A stretch of 47,697 nt of DNA from Spirochaetia bacterium (GTDB taxonomy: Bacteria > Spirochaetota > Spirochaetia > Treponematales > Treponemataceae), in contig CAAGIR010000214.1 of assembly GCA_900769975.1 (NCBI GenBank), forward strand, positions 1-47,697, read 5' to 3'. This document shows positions 41,635 through 47,697 of the stretch, in pieces. Below the pieces are notes generated by a model, which had not been told where the DNA came from, ran no database searches, and was given only the letters and a program-made list of their open reading frames with translations. Numbering within the stretch: the first letter of the stretch is position 1; every line of letters starts with the position of its first letter. The position numbers and the translations under genes were made by a program.

Positions 41635-42048
41635 ATGGGAAAGAAAAAGGTTAATTTACTTTCATATCTGTACTTGATTGGTATGGCAGTTGTGGCAATC
41701 GGATTTTGCTGCCCTATGTTTAAAGGGTTGTTCGGTTCGACAGCTAATGGTTTTAAGTTTATCAATTTTGACAATTCTGTTTTTGTTTCGATTGGTGCGC
41801 TTCTTATTTTCATCGGTGCAATTGCAGGAATTATTGTAAAATTTGTTCCGTCTTTGCAGAAAAACAAACTTGACTTTTTGTGTCTGCTTGTTTCTATTGC
41901 TGGTGGTGTAATTTTGCTAGTCGGATTTACTACAAACGGCGGAATTTACAAAGCAATTGGAAAAGCATTCTTGAAAAACGCAGTTGTGGGTTTTTATATG
42001 ATTATTATTGGTTGGGTTGCGGCAATTGTAGGTTATTTTTCTAAATAA
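41635..42048 (+). CDS. Small four-helix membrane protein
   Basis: A 137-residue membrane protein with four hydrophobic segments at about residues 11-30, 48-68, 79-98 and 113-135. No family is recognised. GGAG 7 nt before ATG 41635 decides the start; the longer frame from 41590 lacks a Shine-Dalgarno. It is a single gene, convergent with the Rsm22-like gene 13 bp away. Confidence 0.75.
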   Translation: MGKKKVNLLSYLYLIGMAVVAIGFCCPMFKGLFGSTANGFKFINFDNSVFVSIGALLIFIGAIAGIIVKFVPSLQKNKLDFLCLLVSIAGGVILLVGFTTNGGIYKAIGKAFLKNAVVGFYMIIIGWVAAIVGYFSK

Positions 42049-42061
42049 TTCTTACCGCAAT

Positions 42062-43600
42062 TTATAAATCTATGATAACGGCACCAGATTTTTCATCTTT
42101 TTGAAGTAATTCTGGTGCTGTAATTTTGATTTTCAATAAATCGCCGCTTTTTAATTGACTTTCCTGTTCTTTTGATTTTTCCAGTTCCTTCTGATTTGAC
42201 AATCCTTTCTGTTCCGTTTTGTTTTGTTTTTCGAATTGCCCTGTAACTTTTTTTCCTGCCAGTTTATCATTCATTTTCAAAAGAGTAAGTCCCAGTTCGC
42301 TGCAAGCGTAAAAAGCCTGTTTTCCCCCAACATTAAAACAATCAGAAACAACGGTGCAATAAAGTTCCTTACATTTTGGATTTGACGGCTGCCCCGAAAT
42401 CTGGCTTTTATCCTGCTGATTTTCTGCCACAGAAATAAATGAAAGTGTTGCTCGTTCTTTTGGAAGTTTTGCCTTTTCGCTCAATTTTTGCAATTTTAAA
42501 GGAGCATCTTCTGTGGAAAATGCAAAATTACACCATTTGTGGCTGCTGCCTGTATAAGCTTTAAATCCATTCATAGGACAATCTGAACAATGAGGACAAG
42601 GCGAAATTATTTTTTTTCCGTCATCCAAAAATCGTGTTCGTAATAAACTCAGCAATCTTGATGATTTTGGTACGCCTGGTTCAATCAGCAAAAAATGGGC
42701 ATTTTCTGAAGCATAAGCGCACAATTGCTGATAGATTTTTTTTGCCTGAAATTCAGGTGGCATTTGAGAAGCCTGATTCACTTCGTTGAGCATATTTGCA
42801 CACGTAATAAAGTCGGCCTTTTGTTTTATCTGCGTACCAAAAGCACCTTTTACACGAATTATTTTCCACGCTTCCACTTGCGGAGTTTTTGCTGCAATTG
42901 AATAATAAATATCTTCACCAAAAATCATCGAATTTGATGAAACATCCAGACAATACCACGTAAGTTTCAAATTTCTTAAAAAAGGACAGGCAAGCCACAG
43001 TGCAGTTATCACCGTTAATGGGCCAGTTCCCAGATCCAGACAAATCTGATTATCCTGCGGAAAAGTTTCTCGTGGCAAATTTGAAAAAAGACGTGTAAGG
43101 CGCACAAGATTCCACCAGGTATAATATCGCACATACGACGACAACTGAATATTGTCATTAAGATACCCGAGGCGACGTTCACTCCTTTGGTCGGTAAGTT
43201 GATGTGATAAGTTTTTAATATTGTCAGGCAACTGCTGGATTTGCTTACTGTTCATAGGACGAACAGACTGAACAATCTGGTCAAAATTTTCCAAAATTTC
43301 TTTTGACTCTTTTGAAATCATTTCTGTGGAGAATAAGACGTTTTCCAGCGAATATTTATTTATAATTTTCGGGGTGGTACGCTTTTCTGTAGTGTGCTTT
43401 TCTGTGGAACTGTGGAAATTTACAGATTTTTCGGATTTTGATGCATTTGAAAAAGCTGCTGAATTACGTTTTGCGGATTTTTCTTTTTTTGATTTTTTTT
43501 CCAGGCTGGAAGTGCTTTTTTCATTATCTGAAGTTTTTCGCTGAATAAATTTTTTATAAAATTTTGGTTCTTCTGTCATATTTTTTTCCCAGTTTTCCAT
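42062..43600 (-). CDS. Rsm22/METTL17-type Fe-S methyltransferase-like protein
   Basis: A 512-residue protein of the Rsm22 family, involved in ribosomal small-subunit assembly in mitochondria and bacteria. The SAM-type motif LDLGTGPL lies at residues 188-195. Cysteines C335, C338 and C341 (CPHCSDC) and C357 (HKWCNF) match the [4Fe-4S] site of the family. The N-terminal 90 residues are low-complexity Ser/Lys/Glu. The ATG at 43600 lacks a good Shine-Dalgarno; another in-frame ATG at 43579 has TGGGAA upstream and may be the true start. An extended -10 TGCTAAAAT is located about 40 bp upstream. It is downstream of merR, der and ptsI on the same strand. Confidence 0.85.
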   Translation of the reverse strand: MENWEKNMTEEPKFYKKFIQRKTSDNEKSTSSLEKKSKKEKSAKRNSAAFSNASKSEKSVNFHSSTEKHTTEKRTTPKIINKYSLENVLFSTEMISKESKEILENFDQIVQSVRPMNSKQIQQLPDNIKNLSHQLTDQRSERRLGYLNDNIQLSSYVRYYTWWNLVRLTRLFSNLPRETFPQDNQICLDLGTGPLTVITALWLACPFLRNLKLTWYCLDVSSNSMIFGEDIYYSIAAKTPQVEAWKIIRVKGAFGTQIKQKADFITCANMLNEVNQASQMPPEFQAKKIYQQLCAYASENAHFLLIEPGVPKSSRLLSLLRTRFLDDGKKIISPCPHCSDCPMNGFKAYTGSSHKWCNFAFSTEDAPLKLQKLSEKAKLPKERATLSFISVAENQQDKSQISGQPSNPKCKELYCTVVSDCFNVGGKQAFYACSELGLTLLKMNDKLAGKKVTGQFEKQNKTEQKGLSNQKELEKSKEQESQLKSGDLLKIKITAPELLQKDEKSGAVIIDL

Positions 43601-43652
43601 AAAACATTAATTTTCTGCCATACAAACGGCACAATTTTAGCAGTTATCTAAC

Positions 43653-43961
43653 CTATTTTTGCAATTTAAAATATATGTCCGCCAGTAATAACCTTGTTTC
43701 GCTGATATTTCTGAAAGTTTCAGGATATTTTTGTACAAGCTGCGCTTCTTTAAGGATTTGTTTTCCTGCATTTTCTGCCGTCATTTTCAAATTTGTGGTA
43801 AGAAATTTTATGCGGAAAATTAATCCTAAATCTTTTTGAGAATAAAGTCTTCTACCCGAAAAATCTTTTTGTGGTGAAAAACCAGGCACAACTTCTTCCC
43901 AATAACGCAGAATGTGAGGCTTTGTGTCTGTAAGTTTTTCAATTTGCCCAATTGTATACAT
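43653..43961 (-). CDS. MerR-family regulator
   Basis: A 102-residue protein with an N-terminal MerR winged helix (YTIGQIEKLTDTKPHILRYWEE, with SGRRLYSQKD as the wing) and a short helical C-terminus, with no obvious effector-binding domain. It is similar to compact MerR proteins often found near translation or PTS genes in spirochaetes. AGGTAAGGA precedes the ATG. It follows der by 33 nt, likely within one operon. Confidence 0.85.
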   Translation of the reverse strand: MYTIGQIEKLTDTKPHILRYWEEVVPGFSPQKDFSGRRLYSQKDLGLIFRIKFLTTNLKMTAENAGKQILKEAQLVQKYPETFRNISETRLLLADIYFKLQK

Positions 43962-43994
43962 TAAAAAAAATCCTTACCTCTATAGAAAAACTGT

Positions 43995-45545
43995 TTACTG
44001 ACGGTCTTCCCACTTCTGGCGGCTGCCTTTTAATTCAAGCTGAACAGGAATTTGGTCGTATCCTAAATCTTCCCTTATGCGATTTTTCAAATAAGTAATA
44101 TATGGTTCAGGTACAACTTCTGGACGAGTTGCAAAAATCACAAAATTTACAGGATTAACGCTTGCCTGTGTCATATAACGGATTTTAAAATGTGCAGTTT
44201 TGCTGGCAGGCGGCGGATAACGTTCCAGCCAATCCTGCAATGCACTATTCAAAGCGGATGTCGAAATTTTTCTGGTAAGCTGTTCGTACAGTTTTATGGC
44301 AGTATTCAACAGTTCCTTTATGCCTTTTCCTTCCAGAGCAGACAACGGCAAAATTGGTGCAAAATCCATGTGAGCAAACATAATATTCATCCATTTGCGA
44401 ACATCTTTTATAGCCTTATTACTCTGATCATCTTTTAAATCCCATTTGTTTAACACAAAAATGATGCCCCGCCCTTTTTCGTAAGCAAGTGAACAGATTT
44501 TTTTATCTTGTTCGGCAAGCCCTTCAACTGCATCAATAAGCAGAAAAACTACATCACATTCATCAAGGGTTTTAATCGCTCTGTTTACAGAATAATATTC
44601 TACATCATCGTGAACTTTTGCCTTACGACGAATACCAGCGGTGTCCAGAACTTTAAAATGTTTTCCGCCATAATCAAATTCCCCTTCAACAACATCACGC
44701 GTAGTTCCTGCATAATCACAAACAATTGAATTTTCCGAATGAGTAAGCCTGTTTGACAGCGTAGATTTTCCTGTATTCGGTTTTCCGAGGATTGCAATTT
44801 TTATAGGTCTGTCGCTAGAAAGCACTTTTACTTTGCTAAAGTCGCATTTATTTGTAATAAGCGTTGCCAGTTCACCAATTCTGTCGCCATGTTCCGCAGA
44901 AATAAAAATCAAATTGTCAAATCCATATTTTGCATAATTCCATGCTTCGGATTCATTTTTACCGCCTTCTGTTTTATTTACGGCAGCGATAAGTTTATGA
45001 CGGTATGGCCTCATTTTTATGATAAATTCTTCGTCTTCGCCTGTTATTTCTGTTGCATCTAAAAGAAGAACAACCACATCGGCTTTTTCTATCATTTCCA
45101 GAGAACGTTCAACAACATAATCATCCAGTTCGGCTTCTTTTGTACCAATATCTCTAGTTAATTTGTAACCGCCAGTATCTATAAGATGAACAGGTTTATT
45201 ATTTAAAATGGCAGTTGATTCTACCGGGTCACGAGTAACGCCTGGCTGGTCATTTGTAATTGCAATTCTTTTGTGCAAAAATCTGTTAAAAAGCGTAGAT
45301 TTTCCAACATTCGGACGGCCGGCAATTACCACTACAGGCAAACCTTCATATTCTGCATCTTGCGGAGAAACATTTCCAATTGCTGTAACAGTTCCATCTT
45401 TTTCTATATGGATTTCGTCCTGTATTATATTTTCCAGAAAATCTGGTTCATCCTGAAAATCAAAAGATTTTTTCTGTCCAAAACTGTTTTCTGATTTTTC
45501 TGTTTTTGGCTTACTAAAATCAGGTTTTGCTTTCTTTTTTGCCAT
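43995..45545 (-). CDS. der: GTPase Der (EngA), ribosome biogenesis
   Basis: A 516-residue GTPase with two tandem G domains and a C-terminal KH-like domain that helps assemble the 50S subunit. The first P-loop is GRPNVGKS (residues 76-83) with DTGG; the second, GKPNTGKS (near residue 253), has DTAG and NKWD. The N-terminus has a 68-residue Lys/Asp-rich extension that the family usually lacks. AAGGA precedes the ATG. It lies 10 nt after ptsI, so it is co-transcribed. Confidence 0.95.
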   Translation of the reverse strand: MAKKKAKPDFSKPKTEKSENSFGQKKSFDFQDEPDFLENIIQDEIHIEKDGTVTAIGNVSPQDAEYEGLPVVVIAGRPNVGKSTLFNRFLHKRIAITNDQPGVTRDPVESTAILNNKPVHLIDTGGYKLTRDIGTKEAELDDYVVERSLEMIEKADVVVLLLDATEITGEDEEFIIKMRPYRHKLIAAVNKTEGGKNESEAWNYAKYGFDNLIFISAEHGDRIGELATLITNKCDFSKVKVLSSDRPIKIAILGKPNTGKSTLSNRLTHSENSIVCDYAGTTRDVVEGEFDYGGKHFKVLDTAGIRRKAKVHDDVEYYSVNRAIKTLDECDVVFLLIDAVEGLAEQDKKICSLAYEKGRGIIFVLNKWDLKDDQSNKAIKDVRKWMNIMFAHMDFAPILPLSALEGKGIKELLNTAIKLYEQLTRKISTSALNSALQDWLERYPPPASKTAHFKIRYMTQASVNPVNFVIFATRPEVVPEPYITYLKNRIREDLGYDQIPVQLELKGSRQKWEDRQ

Positions 45546-45555
45546 AAATTATCCT

Positions 45556-47298
45556 TTATTTTTCTGTTAACTGATTCATTTCCCACAAACTGTCTAAATG
45601 TTTTGCAGAAATTGCCTGTAGTTCTTCAATTGTAAAGCGTGATAAAAGTTCTTTTGTTTCGGAAATCATTTTTGGACTCATACTAAGGTTTCTTATTCCC
45701 ATTCCAGCCAAAACCATTACGCTGTCGTGACGTCCTGCCATTTCACCACAAACAGAAACTGGAATTTTTGCAGCATTTGCAGAGGTGATTGTCATTTCTA
45801 TTAATCTTAAAACAGAAAGGCTGAATTCATTGTACAATTCTGAAACATGAGGATTTTCCCTGTCTACTGCCAGAGTATATTGTGTTAAATCATTTGTTCC
45901 TAAACTGAAAAAGTCGCAGGTTTTTGCAAGACAATCAGAAATAAGTGCAGCAGAAGCGGTTTCTATCATAATGCCGATAGGAATATCTTCCTGAAAAGGG
46001 ATGCCTTCGGCTTTTAATTCTTTTTTAACCTGTTCTACAATTTCCAGACATTCTTTTACTTGAAAAAAACTTGATATTAACGGAAACATAATCTGTAAAT
46101 TTCCATAAATACTTGCCCTGTATAATGCCCTAAGCTGTGTTTTTAAAACATTTGGGCATTTTAAGCTTAAACGGACTGCACGCAATCCCATAAGCGGATT
46201 TTTTTCGTCGAGAACTGGAAATTCAACAGAATTGATGAGTTTATCACCGCCTGCATCGAGTGTTCGTATTGTTACAGGTTTGTTTCCCATTACCATAAGA
46301 ACATGCTTATAGGCTTCAAACTGATTATCTTCGCTAAAAGTTCTGGCTGCCGCATTAAGCGAAACACCACTTTGTGCCATATACAAAAATTCTGTTCTAA
46401 AAAGCCCAATTCCGTCTGCCCCTTCTGAAGCAGCAATGTCAGCTTCTTCTGGTGTACCGATATTTGCATATAGATTGAATTTTGTTCCGTCTTTTGTTAC
46501 GGCTGGTTTTCCCAGATATGTTTTTAAGCTTTGTTTATGTTCAAACTGCTGGCGGATTTTTGATTTATATTCGTCGATGGTTGTTTTGTCTGGACTTACT
46601 AGAATTTCTGCAGCTTTTCCGTCAACAATTACAGTTTCTCCGTTTCTTACTTTTTTGCTGATATTTTCAAGGCCGACAATTGTAGGAATACCGTAATTTC
46701 TGGCAAGAATTACAACGTGGCTGGAAACACCGCCTTCGCTTAAAGCAAGTCCTGCAATTTTTCTTTTGGAAAGGATTATGGTATCAGCAGAACTTAAAGA
46801 AGTGGCAAGAATTACCGAACCGTCTGGAACTTGTTTTATATCAAACGGGTGAATATCCAGCATTTCGTCAAGAACTCTACCAAAAACATCTGTAATATCC
46901 TGTGCACGTTCCGAAAGATAATAATTACCTGCCTGACGCAACCTAGAAGCATATTCTTCCGCTTTAAACTGAACTGTGTATTCTATATTAAACAATTCTT
47001 TTTCAAAAAAATCTTTTACTTCCTGAATGAAAACCGGGTCGCCAAGCATTAAAATGTAAGTTTCGTAGACTTCACGCTGGGCTTTGTCGCGTGGGTCTGT
47101 TTTTGAAAGAGAATCTAAATATTCAGAAAGTTCCAAAGTGACAGTTTGAACGGCTGCCTCAAATCGCTGCCAGCTTTTGTTTATCTGATCAATCTTTATG
47201 TGATGCTGAGGAATTGCACGTTTTACTGCATCTGGTATAACAAATGCGGTGCCAATTCCAATACCGTCAGCGGCGGGAATTCCAAGAAAAACTTCCAT
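45556..47298 (-). CDS. ptsI: Phosphoenolpyruvate-protein phosphotransferase (enzyme I)
   Basis: A 580-residue cytoplasmic enzyme I that passes phosphate from PEP to HPr. The phosphorylated histidine is H194 (GGVSSHVVILAR), and the PEP-binding domain has DGIGLFRTEFLY, NPLMGLRAVRL and GTNDLTQYTLAVDR. Length is normal. No HPr gene or EII is in the window, so its sugar or regulatory targets cannot be told; many spirochaetes carry only a partial PTS used for regulation. The ATG at 47298 has no Shine-Dalgarno, and an extended -10 lies 8 nt upstream. It heads the ptsI-der-merR transcript. Confidence 0.94.
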   Translation of the reverse strand: MEVFLGIPAADGIGIGTAFVIPDAVKRAIPQHHIKIDQINKSWQRFEAAVQTVTLELSEYLDSLSKTDPRDKAQREVYETYILMLGDPVFIQEVKDFFEKELFNIEYTVQFKAEEYASRLRQAGNYYLSERAQDITDVFGRVLDEMLDIHPFDIKQVPDGSVILATSLSSADTIILSKRKIAGLALSEGGVSSHVVILARNYGIPTIVGLENISKKVRNGETVIVDGKAAEILVSPDKTTIDEYKSKIRQQFEHKQSLKTYLGKPAVTKDGTKFNLYANIGTPEEADIAASEGADGIGLFRTEFLYMAQSGVSLNAAARTFSEDNQFEAYKHVLMVMGNKPVTIRTLDAGGDKLINSVEFPVLDEKNPLMGLRAVRLSLKCPNVLKTQLRALYRASIYGNLQIMFPLISSFFQVKECLEIVEQVKKELKAEGIPFQEDIPIGIMIETASAALISDCLAKTCDFFSLGTNDLTQYTLAVDRENPHVSELYNEFSLSVLRLIEMTITSANAAKIPVSVCGEMAGRHDSVMVLAGMGIRNLSMSPKMISETKELLSRFTIEELQAISAKHLDSLWEMNQLTEK

Positions 47299-47306
47299 AA
47301 AGTTGA

Positions 47307-47314
47307 ATTATAGC
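47307..47314 (-). promoter_or_regulatory. Predicted leaderless promoter of ptsI
   Basis: On the minus strand, TGCTATAAT (extended -10, hexamer 47312-47307) is followed by 8 nt and the ATG. A weak TTTAAA lies 17 bp upstream as -35. Transcription should start at 47299-47300. Confidence 0.65.
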
Positions 47315-47369
47315 AAAAAATATATTATTTTTAAAGTGGAAAATAAAAGCAAAAAATGGCATTGGGTGT

Positions 47370-47568
47370 TAACCGCATAAAAGATTAGCACTACGAATAG
47401 GCTTTCGGGCGCGAAATTGTGGTTCAAAACCGCACATTTGTGCTACACGCTATTTGTGGTATGGGAACTTATTTACTAGCCGCTTTGCGGCTGCCACAAA
47501 TAGAGTGTTTTTGCCCCACAATTCGCTTCCTTGCGCCTGATTTTTCCTTACTGTTTTTTATGCGGTTA
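47370..47568. repeat. 199-bp near-palindromic element with perfect terminal inverted repeats
   Basis: TAACCGCATAAAA (47370-47382) and TTTTATGCGGTTA (47556-47568) are perfect 13-bp terminal inverted repeats. Inside, arms such as GCGAAATTGTGG/CCACAATTCGC and CTATTTGTGG/CCACAAATAG pair in nested order around a GCCGCTTTGCGGC centre. The whole element can fold into one long imperfect hairpin. TA occurs at both edges. There is no open frame. Confidence 0.88.
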
Positions 47569-47598
47569 CCTTACAATGCATAAAAAAAACGGAGGGTG

Positions 47599-47697
47599 CC
47601 GCATAAAAGATTAGCACTACGAATAGGCTTTCGGGCGCGAAATTGTGGTTCAAAACCGCACATTTGTGCTACACGCTATTTGTGGTATGGGAACTTA
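47599..47697. repeat. Second copy of the palindromic element, cut by the window end
   Basis: CCGCATAAAAGATTAGCACT and the following sequence match 47373-47471 base for base, offset 226 bp. The two copies are direct repeats about 30 bp apart. The left edge here lacks the TAA of copy 1 (GTG precedes CCGCAT). Confidence 0.9.

Overview
This AT-rich window looks like part of the chromosome of a spirochaete, most likely a host-associated Treponema. The pointers are a spirochaete-type giant coiled-coil protein, a carD-ispD-ispF cluster, a thiamine ABC transporter (thiB-thiP) under a TPP riboswitch, a formyltransferase-only AICARFT, and several secreted or lipidated proteins of no recognised family. 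No rRNA, tRNA, CRISPR array, phage module or transposase gene was found. Genus and host habitat are inference; the gene families come from motifs in the translations.

Layout. 1-1.7 kb: an AAA/DUF4143-type ATPase on the minus strand, preceded by a 33-bp tandem array that repeats its own ribosome-binding region. 1.8-6.4 kb: a plus-strand core block, gatA, a four-S1-domain RNA-binding protein, carD, ispD and ispF. 6.4-11.1 kb: minus-strand HAD phosphatase and a 1321-residue coiled-coil membrane protein. 11.2-14.1 kb: a decanucleotide array, a DUF1015 protein and an orphan adenine methyltransferase with a repeat-encoded insert. 14.1-15.3 kb: a dispersed-repeat copy, a tandem duplication of a four-hairpin unit, and a small secreted protein. 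15.3-21.8 kb: AICARFT, a large lipoprotein, a cardiolipin synthase and rubrerythrin. 21.9-28.6 kb: riboswitch-controlled thiB-thiP, then htpG, then a DMT permease with a ThiQ-like ATPase. 28.6-37.3 kb: a YD-repeat-like secreted protein, a UDG-like protein, three surface-polysaccharide genes (initiating glycosyl-phosphate transferase, Wzz-like, Wza-like), a FAD oxidoreductase and a MATE exporter. 37.4-41.4 kb: a ferrous-iron operon feoA-feoA-feoB-feoB-associated-DtxR behind a promoter packed with four GTTAG/CTAAC operators. 41.6-47.3 kb: a small membrane protein, an Rsm22-type Fe-S methyltransferase, a MerR regulator, der and ptsI. 47.37-47.70 kb: a near-palindromic repeat element and the start of a second copy.

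How it fits together. The iron operon appears to be one autoregulated circuit: a DtxR/MntR-type repressor is its last gene, and DtxR-like operators cover its promoter. Rubrerythrin has its own palindromic operator-like site. Thiamine uptake is split: the binding protein and permease are under a TPP riboswitch that overlaps the Shine-Dalgarno, while the probable ATPase lies about 3.3 kb away on the other strand with no visible riboswitch.

The most unusual signals are regulatory or repetitive. Six genes (carD, the HAD gene, the DUF1015 gene, AICARFT, the glycosyl-phosphate transferase and ptsI) have a -10-like hexamer 6-8 nt before the start codon and no Shine-Dalgarno, which predicts leaderless mRNAs. 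There are at least six different small repeat families, one inserted inside the feo operon and one inside a methyltransferase coding sequence.
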